Both the position numbers and the translations under genes were made by a program. The notes beneath the pieces are model-generated. The model searched no databases and was not told the DNA's origin. It saw nothing but the letters and a program-made list of their open reading frames with translations. A stretch of 64,000 bases of DNA from Oxyruncus cristatus (Eukaryota; Chordata; Aves; Passeriformes; Cotingidae), in the NCBI GenBank assembly GCA_013399855.1, contig VXAY01002852.1, positions 499,220-563,219 on the forward strand, in the 5' to 3' direction. Of this stretch, positions 1 through 13,400 are shown in pieces. The first letter of the stretch is position 1. Every line of letters begins with the position of its first letter.

Positions 1-1433
1 TAGAGAGGACTCCTGGAAAGGAGCTTCTGTTCAAAAACCTAATGGGTCAAGAAGTGATTCTTGGGATAACAATAACCGGTCTACGGGTGGTGGGTCTTGG
101 AACTTTGGCCCTCAGCATGCAAATGAAAGCAAGTGGGGTGAAGGGAACAAATTAACATCTGGGGTCTCTCAGGGAGAATGGAAACAGCTGTCTGGGTCTG
201 ATGAACTGAAGATTGGAGAGTGGAGTGGTCCAAACCAACCAAATTCTAGCACTGGAGCATGGGACAATCAAAAAGGCCACCCTCTTCCTGAAAACCAAGG
301 CAATTCCCAGGCTCCCTGTTGGGGAAGATCTTCCAGCTCTGCAGGAAGTGAGGTTGGAGGTCAAAGCACTGGAAGCAACCACAAAGCAGGAAGTAGTGAC
401 AGTCACAATTCTGGACGCCGATCATATAGGCCTACGCATCCTGATTGCCAGGCAGTCCTGCAGACTTTGCTGAGCAGGACTGATTTGGACCCCCGAGTGC
501 TTTCAAACACTGGCTGGGGCCAGACTCAAATTAAGCAAGATACAGTGTGGGATATAGAAGAGATGCCACGGCCCGAGGGGAAGTCTGATAAAGGAACTGA
601 GGGGTGGGAGAGCTCTGCCACACAGACAAAGAACTCAGGGGGCTGGGGCGATGTACCCAGCCAAAGCAATCAAAACAAGTCTGGATGGGGTGAGCTCTCA
701 ACCCCAACGGAGTGGAAGGACCCCAAAAATACTGGAGGATGGAATGACTATAAGAACTCCAATTCTTCTAATTGGGGAGGAGGAAGGCAAGAAGAAAAGT
801 CATCTTCCTCTTGGAATGATAGCTCCAGTAAGGATCAGGGGTGGGGCGGACGGCAGCCTAATCAAGGATGGTCTTCTGGAAAGAACGGTTGGGGAGAGGA
901 AGTTGACCAAACAAAAAACAGCAACTGGGAAAGTGCAGGAAACAAGCCAGTGTCTGGGTGGGGTGAAGGTGGGCAAAATGAGATTGGAACTTGGGGTAAT
1001 GGTGCAAATACAAGCGCTGCTTCAAAGGGTGGATGGGATGATTGTAAAAGAACTTCAACGTGGAATGAGACGGGTCGACAGCCCAACTCCTGGAACAAGC
1101 AGCAGCAACAGCACCAGCAGCAACAGCAGGAGTCTTCTGGTTCCTGGGGTCCACCGCCCCAAACTCCAAGTAATGGGCGATCTCCAAACCCGAACTGGAA
1201 CAGCGGACCACAGCCAGCTGCCCCCAAAGAGGAGGAGCCCAGTGGCTGGGAAGAACCTTCTCCACAGTCAATCAGTCGAAAAATGGACATTGATGATGGC
1301 ACTTCAGCATGGGGAGATCCTAGTAGTTATAACTACAAGAATGTGAATCTGTGGGACAAGAACTCACAAGGAGGACAGGCCCCACGGGAGCAGAGCCTGC
1401 CTACTCCAATGACTAGCAAATCACAAGCATCAG
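1..1433 (+). CDS. TNRC6B: TNRC6B large GW-repeat exon (5' truncated by window edge)
   Basis: The frame starting at position 2 is open to the donor gtacta at 1434. It encodes 477 complete codons rich in G, W, S, N and Q with about 31 tryptophans (motifs such as SGWGE, GGWGD, NGWGE). These repeats are the Argonaute-binding part of GW182 proteins. A conserved block around 427-560 ([19 protein letters not shown], then [10 protein letters not shown]) is diagnostic of TNRC6. A CAG/CAA tract at 1100-1129 encodes [10 protein letters not shown], one of the trinucleotide repeats behind the gene name. Near the end, [15 protein letters not shown] is another conserved TNRC6 motif. The exon ends in phase 1, and its true start is outside the window. 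Confidence 0.96.
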
Positions 1434-4400
1434 GTACTAGTCTTGTTTCTTTCTTCAGAAAGCTCCTGTATATGAATGTAACCTTAATGCATAAGAGATA
1501 AACTTGTAACCTCCAATTCCAGATAGTTTTATTCTATAGAGAAAACCAATTTCTTATGTAAATATTTGGTTCTGTATTTAAAGTTTCTGTAGGACTTGAA
1601 CCGGTCGGTCCTCTGCTGCGTGTGCCTCACTAACTGTGATCTGAGTGCTGGTCAGCTTGCCAGTAAAAAAGATGTTTATTAGCTGACAAATCTGCATCTT
1701 CAATCTGAGCTCTGAAAAACACTTTGAATTACAGAATCAAAAACCTTTGAGTCCAACCATAAACTTCTTAAACCCAGCACTGCCCAGTCTACCACTAAAC
1801 CATATCCCTAAGTGCCACATCTACAGGTCTTTTAAATACCTTCAGGGATGGTGACCCAACCACTTCCCGGGGTAGTCTTTTCCAATGCTTTTGGTGAAAA
1901 ATTTTTCCTGATATTCAGTGTAAACCTGCTGTTGTGCAACTTGAGGCAGTTTCTTCTTGTCCTATTTCTCGTTGCTTTGGAAGAAGAGGCTGACCGCCCC
2001 CATGGCTACAGCCTCCTTTCAGGTAGTTGTAGAGGGTGATAAGGTCTCTTCCAAGTCTCCTTTTCTCGGGACTAAACCACATTTTTTATATTTAATTATT
2101 AGAGAAATGGGGAGAAATTCTTTATTTTTAGTCAAAACCCTTTGAAACACTCGGTTAAAACTTGAAATTGAGCAAGTCTGTGATTCAGTTTTTTATTTAA
2201 GTTCAGTTTGGCTTTGCTGTATGATAAAGAATACTTAGCAAAATATTTTCTTCTTCGGAATAAGGACAAGAAAAGTTACATAGCCTAGAAATATATTGAG
2301 ATGCTATTGTTATGTAATCTTTTCTCTGACTCAGACACTTTAAAGAATGCTATCTTGGTTTCATATGTACTTCAAATATGTCCTTTCTCTTTATTCAGTG
2401 TATAAAAGCCCTGAGTTAGATGCTTGTAATTAGTCACAGAAGTTCACAGATAGGACAGTATTAGATGTGGGGTTCAGGTTTAAACCGGGAGAAGAGTATT
2501 ACTCATCATAGCATTCTCTTCCTTTTCATCCCTGGAGGTCAGTGCCCGCTCTAAACTTGATGTGAACGATTGTCAGTTCTGTTGCACCCACGCTGCTGGG
2601 AATCTCAACAAAAAGAATGAAGCAGTAGATTAATGACGTGGTGCTGCGCTGCAGGAAATAGTTTGTTGTCTAAACAGTCCGTAATGAAACCTCTTTCTCC
2701 TTTGCGCAGTCTGGAGCAAAAGCACTCCACCTGCTCCAGATAATGGTACGTCCGCCTGGGGTGAGCCAAACGAAACCAGTCCCGGGTGGGGTGAAGTGGA
2801 TGATACAGGAGCATCGACAACAGGCTGGGGGAATGCACCTTCCAACGCCCCGAATGCCATGAAATCTAGTGAGTATGGACCAGATACCATTTCCTTTGCA
2901 ATGGACCTGCAGATTTTTAGTGTTTGGCCTTTTGATATAGGTCACCTCTGGAGGAGTTATCTGAGGCCTAGAAGCAATGTTGAATGTCATTGTAAGGTTT
3001 TGATGGATGAATGATTAAGTGCTTACAAATGACTGAAACTTTGTCTTTTAAGGTAATAAAAAATTTCTTCTCTAAGCAATTTAGTGGGTAGCTCTGATTC
3101 TGGAAGTGCTGAAACACTCTTGAGTGAGGAAATATGTATTTTTCACTTTTTTTCTGGCTGCCCACTTGTTACTTGGCATATAAACTTGTTACATGATAGG
3201 TCGCTTTTTCTGATCATATTAGGAGAAGGAATGCACAGTACTGACAAATGTCACTGTGGAGGCCATTACAATATATAAAGCAAATCTATGCTTTGATAAT
3301 GCAATTTGAATGGATTTTTTAAGTGTCTAAGTGTGAAAAATTGTAACTATTAAGAACTGAAATTTATAGGTGAACCTACATACCTACAGCAGTGTTCTTT
3401 GTGAAGGAGATGTTGAAATCTCTTGAAAACTTCCTTCAAAGTTAAAATTTTGCTGTATTGAGAGTTTTATTTTTGAGGCTGTTATTCTTCATGATATGAA
3501 CTGTTTGTACAATTTTTATTTCAGTCTTTTTAAGGAAAGAACGACAAACAAAAGCAATGTGACTGCCAAAGTCAATAACATTGAGATGTGAAGTTTCCTG
3601 TAGGAACTACTGACGATACACAATTGTTACTGAACTTGACTAATGATGCCCACTGTAAAAAGTTGCTTTTGCAACATGTAATTGTTTGAAATTAAGTGCT
3701 CTGTAGATTTATGCTATTGGGTCATTCTTCCTTCCTCCCACCCCAACTAAATAATTTGGCTATTTATGAAACAAAACTGGGCAAAAAAGCTTTACTTCTT
3801 TAGTGTTACCATTATAACAGGCTTTTGCGGATGGCTGTAGTGCTTCCCATGCCTGCCACACCAACTTGGCTCTCCTGAGAATGCTAAGCTGTTTTTAGAC
3901 GCATGTCTTTTACCTGTAAAAAGACACCTAAAATATAAACAAAATAAGGGCTTCTGAAATGCTGTTGATCCACTGAAAATTCTGTTGATTTGTTGAAGCT
4001 TAATACAGTCTTTAAAGACTATGCATGATCACTTGCTTATCCTTGACTGATCTGCACATGTGCCATAACCAGAGAGTGCAGCGGACCTGTGCTGTTCTGT
4101 ACGTAAGCTGTCCCCAGCTCTAGAGGAGCAAAATACGGGGAGTCTCCTTGTGATGGCTGTTCCACTTTGGGCTATGGTAGGTTACTGTCGCAGTGTTAAG
4201 AGCAGAGATCTTTGTTCTCTTTGTGTTCTGTGACTGCTCTTTCAGCTCCTTTCTAATTGGCACCCAGAAGGAATGAAGAAAAAAGCTATGTTATTCAGTG
4301 GGGTAAGGGGCAGTATTTAATGTCTTGGATAAGTTAAAAGAAGAAATTGGGACAAAGAGCCTGCAGAGCCATAATTTATGGTTGGTTGTAAGGATGGGAT

Positions 4401-7400
4401 ACTGAGACTAGCAGTGACTAGAAAACAAAGAGTTTAGAGCCAAAGAAGGGAAGCATAGCTCATTATCCATCTGTTTAAAAAAGCAGATTTACATAGTTCT
4501 ACCAGCACTGCATAGGAATTCCCTGGCAGAAGTAGGAATAAATTCAGTTTTCTGTAATATTATTTTGCTTGATCTTGAAAGTTTCTTTTGGTTACTGTAG
4601 CTGTTGGTACCTCCTCACTCAACAAATGCAAAAAATTAAGCAGGTGTTACGAATACAAGTCCTTTTTTACACCACTGTCCTCTGGATTCATGTTTTAAGA
4701 ATCTTAAACCTGCAAGCTGTCAGTGCAGAAAAATAATCTAGGGCCATGTAGGTAAAATCAGAATCATAGTATATATTTAAATACTGTCACCAGAAATAAA
4801 TTAAAGCTACAGGGACTACTCCATATAACATTTCTAGATGATGTTCTTGACTATGGTCATAATTCTTAAATGTAGCCTTTTCTGGATAAGTAGCATGATT
4901 AAAAGGTCAAGAGGTAGAATTTTTGCACTTGAACCAGTATTTTTCATAAGCAGCCCTCAGTTTTGGTACACAAATGAATAATCTTTAAAAGGCTGTTTTT
5001 CCTGTGAAGTATCTGGGGGTTTACTTATGATGCATTTTAAGGTAGCTCTAAAACCACCATGCAATGCTGCTGTACTTACTTTCAGCATGATCAAGGTAGA
5101 GATCCCCTAGAATAATTACAATTCCTGACTTTTATATGCAGATTTTCTACTATATATGTTCTTATTCCTGCAAGCCCCAGTCAACTGAAGAATGAGTTAT
5201 TACAAAGATAGTGATGACGGAAATCTTTTTTTAAAGGAGACAAATGCTAACGGAATAAATATGCAGACTGGAGAGTTACAGCAGGAAGAACAGTTGAACA
5301 GTGGGCAAGATGAGGAATTGGGCTCTTGTTGGCTTGTCAGTAGAGATCAGAATTGTAAATGGCCTGACAATGCTAGAGAGTACCAGCAAGAAAAGAAGCC
5401 AACAGGGAAAAGTCTGAATTGATATGGTGAAGTGGTTGTAGCTTTCTGGTAGACTTAAACAGTATAAGTCTTTTTAGTGACATTTTTAAGAACAGAAATT
5501 GAAGTACAGGGGTTTTTTTAATTCACATTAAACTACTTTTGGAATTATGTATAGGGGAGTCAGGCCCTCTCCTTCAGATTCTGCCTAGTTGTTGTTCCTG
5601 AAAGTTCCATGTTTCTGTTACTTTGTGAAAGAGTTCAATGCAAGGGAAGTATTAAGGTTTTGAAGGAAGAGAGAAAATAACTGATAAATCAACTGAACCA
5701 GAGTCTTCAGCACTGCTGGTTTTCAAGTGCTTGAAGACTTTCATTTACACTTGAAAATAAAAGGTTGCCTTTTAAATGCAGCTGTATCTGTACAAGAGGT
5801 CTCTAGTGTTATTGCATCTTTAAAGGTTTGACATTTCTTTAAAAATAGTTGCAAAATATGACATGAGAACACACCACCAAATCTCTTGGCGTATGGGATT
5901 CATGCTTAAGTTTTTACAGCTGTTAGTGAAGACACTTCTTTGAATTTTTTTTAATTCCTTTGGGATTCTGATGATTCAGCTGATCTTGCAGTGTCACATC
6001 ACCAGCTGCATGGTATTGTAGACTGCTTTTGAGCTTTTTTTCTTTTTCTAAAGGTTCTAAATCTATGCAAGATGGCTGGGGAGAGAGTGATGGGCCAGTG
6101 ACAGGAACACGTCATTCCAGCTGGGAAGAGGAGGAGGAGGGAGGAGTCTGGAACACAGCAGGCTCTCAGGGAAGCAGTTCCTCCCACAACTCAACAAGCT
6201 GGGGGCAAGGAGGAAAGAAAACACAAATGAAGGTAAAGTGCTTGAATGATTCATAACTACTGTCTTGTCTGAAAACAGTCTGATTGATATGTTACAGCAT
6301 TATGATAGTTATTTTTTTAAAAAGTTTTTCCAGAAAGGTGCCTGTTACAGCACTGTAAAAAATGTGAGGTTTCTTCTGGATTTGCTTGAATGTGTTATAC
6401 CTGCTGTGACTAATAAATCTGCCAGTAGGTGTCAAATTTTTTTGGTATGTAAGCTGCAGAGCCATTACTAAATGAAAATAAGTATCCCAAGGCTATTTCT
6501 CTTCTCTTGCTGACACATCTTTCTGTGTTAGGCTGCTGCTGTTGTTCTTGCACAGCCTGCTGAAGTTTGGATTCCACAGTCCCTTTGGCACATAGACTTC
6601 TTATTTCTACTAACTGTTGGATTTATGTCTTGTGTTTGTTGTTATTGACATTTGGCCTCAAACAGGAGCAGGAACTTGGCTGTAGTCCCGAGTAAATTTT
6701 TCTAAGGCTTGTTTGCATTAAAGTTCTCTAGTACAGTAACAGTTGTTACTGTATTAATATTAAAAGGACTGTGCTTTGTCTGCTTCTCCTCAAATAGGTG
6801 GGGCAGACTCAAAAGGCAAGGGCAGAGCAGTTTCCTAGGATGTGGAAATACTGTTGTGACATGGTAGGGAGTTTTACAGTTCCTATTTTGCAGAAATTAT
6901 TCTTACGGAGTTTTTTCTCACTTAAAGCTTTTTTATTTTAACCACCAAAGCAATGGTCTGGAAAAATTTCTTCACTGTTGAACTGTGTTAGTTTTGGTTT
7001 TGATCATCTGTAAATTACATTAAGGCCAAATAGAACCTGGTCAGCACAGTGCCCCTGCAAGAGGCACTGTACTGTAAAGGGAAGAAAGAAAGCCAAGGAA
7101 GAAATCTACCTCTGTGTGCAACAGATTAAAGAATGTATTAAACTGTAACAGAGGAAAAATAAACAACATTCACAAAGCATTCCAAATTTAAACTGAAGGT
7201 ATGATAAACATTCTGCAGGGAAAGTGCTCGTACAGTTTGATATACCAAGCAATGAGCAGTTGTATGAGACAGAATATTTGGTAAATGTTTCCAAAACATA
7301 CAAATACCTAAAATAATTTGGATTTTCATTTTACTCTTGTGCATCTCAAGAATAAAACAGAATTTAAGAAATCAAGAAGCTTCTTAAAAATATGTCTTTT

Positions 7401-10400
7401 TTTTTTTTTTCCAGTGCGCATTAAAAGGAGGAAATAGTGATTCATGGATGAACCCTTTATCCAAACAGTTTTCAAATATGGGCTTGCTAGTAAGTAAATC
7501 TTGTTAAATAGAAAGTCCGACTTTGGGGAAAAATGCAAAAACTTTAAATAAGTCAAAAGATCAGCTGTTTCACAGTTATTTATCTGCATTTTCTATGCTG
7601 ACATGTTCATTATAATACCTGTAATAACTGGCTCAGAATGGCTTCTCATAAAAACCCAAAATCTACTTTGATTCTTTAAATTACTTTATGACAGCTCTTG
7701 TTCTGAGATTGCTGTTTCCTTGCAAGTAATGGGTTTGGGAATGGAAGGAAGGGTTTCTTGTGGTTTTGGGGTTTGGGGATTTTTTTTGTTTTTTGGAGGG
7801 AGGTTGGGGGTTTTTTGTTTGGTTTTGTTTGTTTTGTTTGTTTTGTTGTTGTTTTGGGTTTTTGTTTGGTTTGGGGTTTTTTGTTTGTCTTCTTTTAGGT
7901 TGGTTTCTTTGTATTTACATTTCATAACATACTGTTTAGAGCACTAAAGGTAGAGGCCTCAGCTCCTGGCTGTAGCGTCAGACATCTGTGATTAGTCCAA
8001 CGCTACTCATTCTGAATCTCAGCCACCTATTAGGAGAGGAGATTTACAGCCCTATGTCTGTCTTGGCTACTTATATTTTAAATATTGTGCAGCAGGGTGT
8101 TTTTAGAACAAAAAGGACTCATTAGGAATCCATATGTAAAGATTGTTTGGGAAACTGAATAAATAAGCCACACCACAGAGGAAAAGACAGAGCTGCAGAG
8201 AAGTATTTCAAAAATAGCAACTTCTGACAAGCTAATTTGCAAAATATTTTGCAGAATATTGTGCCAATTGTCATCCTGTGAAGCAGGAATAGTATGTAAT
8301 GCCAGCTAGGGAAAGATTAATAATGCAGAGGTTCTGTGAGAAGTCTAGGGCTGCACAAGCTGTCACTGACATGTTTAGGATTAGTTTGTAATGTCTTTTG
8401 GCTCCCAAGCTCAAATTCAGTTTGCTAGACTGTACATGATTCTGGAAAGCTATGGGAACACCCTGTCCCCTACTGCCAGCTGAAGAATCACTTGGCAGCA
8501 CATTCAAGACTTGATGGTGTGACAGGTCATGAGGATGAACTGTCATTTTGGTCACTATTTTCAGTGTTTTGCCACTTAACCACTGGAACGTGAGGACAGA
8601 AGTTCATTTCATAGAGCAGCTCTGTGTCCATCTTCCTTTGTTGCATTCACGTGTCTGGTTTCGTATGGGTAAACATGCCACACACAGCTTGAGAGGGTTG
8701 AGGCAAGGTGTGTCCAGGGTGATATCAGGAATCCTTGTGTTCACTTTTGGGTTAAAGTAAAACTTTCATAGGCACAGGCATGTCCTTCCTGCAGACCACT
8801 TTTCTGAAATATTTCTCATCATTGCGTAGAAGTCAGAATTGAATTGTTTGATTTTTATTTTTTTTTCTTCTTTTTCCCCTCCCAGAGTCAAACTGACGAC
8901 ATTCCAGGCAGTAAGATGGACTTGTCTGTAGGTGCGTATGTTTTAATTTAAATGCATTTGGAATACAAGATCACATGTAGTATTTTTATGAGGATGACAT
9001 GCTGTACTTCGGAAAGGTTTGATCCTTACTTTTAGCACTCCTCATAATAAGACAGAGTAAAACATCCTCTTTCTTGTCTGTAAGCACTGAATAGTTATAC
9101 AGCTGATTCTGATATGCAAGATGTGGATGTATACCTGTACAGAACAGAACTATAACTTGTGGAAAGGACATCTTTTAAGGCTGGTGGTTTTTTTTTTGAT
9201 CTGTGTAGTTTGTATTCATTGTTACTGTTCCAAAACAGTGAAAATCCTTTTTCATTCGGTGGAAGAGGACTGGTTTAGGTCCTGGCAGTAGGGCATCCCA
9301 TTTACCACAGCTTCCTGGAGATGATGTGAGAAAAAAGAATAGATTCTGTCATTGATTTCTTCATTTGCTTGCCTCAGGCTATTACAAATCACTGCTCAGT
9401 AGAACTAGATTTTTTTTCTTACTCTTGATAGCCTCACCACAATGCTGTGCAGCTTAAACGTGATGGGCTGTGTGGGAAACCCTATCCTAAATGAGAGTTG
9501 GAATTGACCACTTCAGTTAATCTCATTTAGTCACCTTTGAATTTGTTACGACTTTCTTTGGCAAAGTTCTGTTGACCCTCTTGTCACTAGCTTTAGCACA
9601 TCCACTGTTGTAACATTCTGTGTGATGCTCTAGTCAGGATTTTTCTTGCCAAAATCTTATTTTATTGGGAGGATCCGTTTAATATTTGTTGGTACCAAAG
9701 GCAGAGCTGTGGTAATCAAGATTTACCTGCATCTAATACCATCTCCAGATTTGGTATTCTGATGCAATCCAGATAGATACAGTGTCTCTCAGCTTAGAAT
9801 CCATTGCATTCTTAAAATGTCTGCCACATTTCTTAGGGGATTCAGTAGTTCATTCTTCCCAAAATTGTTGTGTTCCTCTAAAATAGATTTTAAAATGTGT
9901 ATTTGTATGGTACAGCACAGTTCCAGCCTCGTGCAGCCTCTTTAGAATTCAGGCTCTGATTGCATTGTGCTTTTCTAAAAATCATTTAGATGAGATCAGT
10001 TGTCTTCATGAATGTTCAGTTTTCATCTGCCTTCAGGTGCTGCTGGTAAAGAGCAGATCAGAGAATATGCAAATGAAGAGGATGGTAGCCTGGATTATGC
10101 AGATTACTTTTTTATCTCCAAATTAAGCATTCTTTGCAACTTTCCGGTGTCAAGGACCTTAAGACCATCAGAGCTTCTGAGGAGGTGGCTGATGCTCAGA
10201 ATATCCTGTGAAAGGGTACAGAAAGGCTGCATCCTTTATCTTATGTTGCACTTCTTTAAGTTTAGTGTGCCCATTAAGGGTAGGATCCCTTGAATCTGAG
10301 GTAGAACCATTTTATAGTTTGTATTCTGTTTCAAAGACTGAGAATGTAACAGATCTTCAAGGGGCTTTTCTGTTACTTCTCCTCTTAGCAGTTTTGCTCT

Positions 10401-13400
10401 TGTTGCTTATGGCAGTTGCTTGGGGAAAACTATAAGCTGTTTTGCTCAACCTGTTTCTACTTTTAACCTTCAAAAGTTGAACTTCTTTATGAGATAGGCT
10501 TGTTCTTCAACTGGTTTTCAGTCAAGGTTACAACATACGATGTTGCTCTGCCAGCATTGTGTTTTCCTAGTTTATGGATAAATGCACAGTTAAATCTGTG
10601 CTTGGAGATCTCATATGTCAAAGAAAACTTTGGCTTTGATATGCTTGGAGCACCTTGGCTCAGGTATTGTCAGTAGGTAATTCTTGCCACATTGGTCTCA
10701 GTCTCCTTGTTGGAAAAATGTGTTCCTTTTATTGCAGGGTGCTGAAGCGATACTTTTATTTAATGACCAAACCAGAAAAGAGGTGGATCGATAATATGCC
10801 TGAGACAGATCTACTTCCTCTTTTCTATTTCTATCAAATCTCTTTAATGGATAGCTTGTCTAATTTTAAAATAGGATATGGTGCTTTTTTTCTCCACTGA
10901 GATATCTCCTGGTCTGTATGTTCTGAGGCATGAAGCTTGCTACAGTAAAGTAGCTTGTCCAGAACAGCTTAATATTTTGTATTTTCCTTTCCCCTATTTG
11001 ACAATCACCTTTGTCTCTTTTTTTTTTTTAAATGTATAGTTAAAACCTCTGCACTTCATTGAATTCTCAAATCACCTGTGAAGACTGGGAAATCAGTTTG
11101 AAATTTCTACTGATTCAAGTGTAATTTATGCAGCTGTCTATTGTAAATATGTTACAAAGCTGTAAATCGATACTGTATTCAGGTGAAACAGCTTGATATT
11201 TAAGTACATGTGCTTGCTCAGGAGGCTTGGATGATGTAATATTAAGACAGAGGTATAAACCCAGTATCTTTAAAATGTTTTGGTTTTTTTTGTTTTGTTT
11301 TTTTTTTTGTGGTCTTTTTTGTAATGTTTGAATTGGGTTTTCTCTATTTGGGTTATTCCACTGGTTGTATGTATTTTCCCCATGTTGAGTCTCTATTTGG
11401 CAAATGTTTTCGGTAACTTTTGCTCAACAGCAGTTTCTGTCTCCTATTTCCCAGTGCAGGATCATATTATATAATTTTTGATGGAATTCAGATTTTTTTT
11501 AAAGCTGCGTGCATGGGATGGGGGTGCGTTCTTAATAGGGTTCTTTTCCTCACTTGGGAGTGAATGTCATCTTCCGAGCCCTTGTTGGATTTTGCCTTTT
11601 TCTCCATGTTTCTCGCAACTGTTAATAGTGAGAGAAATCCAAGAACTGATGGAGGGTCTTCTGTTATGAAGGTGGTTGGACTTTTAACCTGTTCTGTGTT
11701 TCTGCATGTAGAGAATTGCACAAATATTTTTGCCCACTTCAGAGCGTAAAATTCAAACTTATCAGATTTTGTTTATTGTCTTGTACTTAAGATAAAGCTA
11801 TTCTTTAGCAACCTGCATTATTTATAGCTTTAATTGGCAAGTGCAAAAGACAGACTCAGACGACAGGTTTCAAGGTTGCAGTAGAATTTTCTGTGAATGG
11901 GAGAAATGAATGCTACCATCTCTCTTAGCAAGGCCTTGTTTATACTGAAGTTGAAGCAGCTGCCTCAGCACTAAGTGACATGCATATCTGTGCTTGAAGC
12001 CTTTAAAGGTGCTCTTTAATGCTCTGTGTGTTTTACAAGACATCATTCAGTAATGTTTGAGGAGTCGATTGGATCATCAGGATAACTGGAGAGACAGTCT
12101 GTGGCTTAGTCATCTTGTGTTGGCATTGACCCAGTTTCATTTCAGATAGTGATGCAACTCTGTCTTGCTTTCAGTTTCTTTTCTAGCAACTAATGGACAG
12201 GGCTTCCGGTGTGAAGTTGGAGCACATGAGCCTTTTGGTGGTGCATGGCTGGCATCGTGTGTGGTGGTTTGATATAGGCATTGACAGCTTTGAACTGTGC
12301 ATGGCACTGTGTGACTGCTTTGGCAGAGCCAGTTCTTGCTTTTTGGGGTATGTTAGAAAGGGATCACGGAATCACAGACTCATCCAAGTCAGTATGAATC
12401 CAGTTACAAGCCAAGATAAGTAGGTGATTTTTCAACAGATTTTGTAATAAATGATGCTGAAGGTATCTGAGAGGATGAAGCTGGATTAACTTCGGAAGCT
12501 GAACCAGTAAGAAAACCTCACGTAATTAGTGGTCGGTGTTGTAGGTTCTTGACATTTTGTGATTGCGATTGGACATTAAGAAGAGATGCTGGATTTGAGA
12601 AACTTTCTCAAGGAACAGTGTTTTGAAGGTATTAGAGTGATTATCGCTCTGTTCTGTTTGATAAAAGCTTAGTGTTTTGTCAGTGGTAGGGTAGGGTATC
12701 ATCAACTTCCTTTGGAAAAGTCCTAGATTTGCTTGTTAATTGTGGTGACATGTTTTTTAAACTGTTCTTAGAAAGACCATCTGTGCTACTAACTAAACCA
12801 TATTCGTATAAACTAAAAATACCGGTAAAGCTCAATTCTGTTATGTCCATCTTTTAAAATGAAGATGTTTTCCATCTACTTCAGCATAACAATATGCATC
12901 GGTACCTTACAGGTGCCACGTATGACCAAAAACAATTGTTCCTTGACAGCAGTTCAGTGTATAAGGTAGAAAAGTTCCTTCAGTCAGCACTTGCTAATGA
13001 TAAGCTTATAGAGAAAGTCGATCTCCTGTTCACTATGTATGTTAGTTTGATCATCTGTTATTATCTCTTCCTCATGCTGCATCAGATTACTCACTAAACA
13101 ATGTCAGACTTCAGGGGGTGTTTGAGAAGTGTCACTGTTACTGCTTGTGTTACTGTTGTGTACAGACTGAGGAAGATTGGTTGTCTCTCTGAAAGTTAGG
13201 ATATAGCAGTTGATTTCTTATGTTCAAGAGTTAAGTTCGCATGACTGTAGCAGAGTTTTGATCAAATTGTGTGCATGTGACCAGATTTCTCAAAGAATCT
13301 AGAGAAATTTCTCAGTGTTGGACCTAGTAAAGTCTAAGTAGAATACCTGGAGAACTTAAATGGTGCTATCTTTCTAGATACTGAATATCAGTGAATAACA

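Noticed and set aside
651..1346. 231-codon open frame overlapping the large TNRC6B exon in another + frame, and 137/146-codon open frames on the minus strand
   Set aside because: They are shadows of the low-stop, G/W/S/N/Q-rich coding sequence. The protein in the frame of position 2 is clearly TNRC6B.
5192..5422. 76-codon hydrophilic open frame in a TNRC6B intron
   Set aside because: There is no known homologue and no supporting splice sites or promoter, and its length is within chance for 64 kb.
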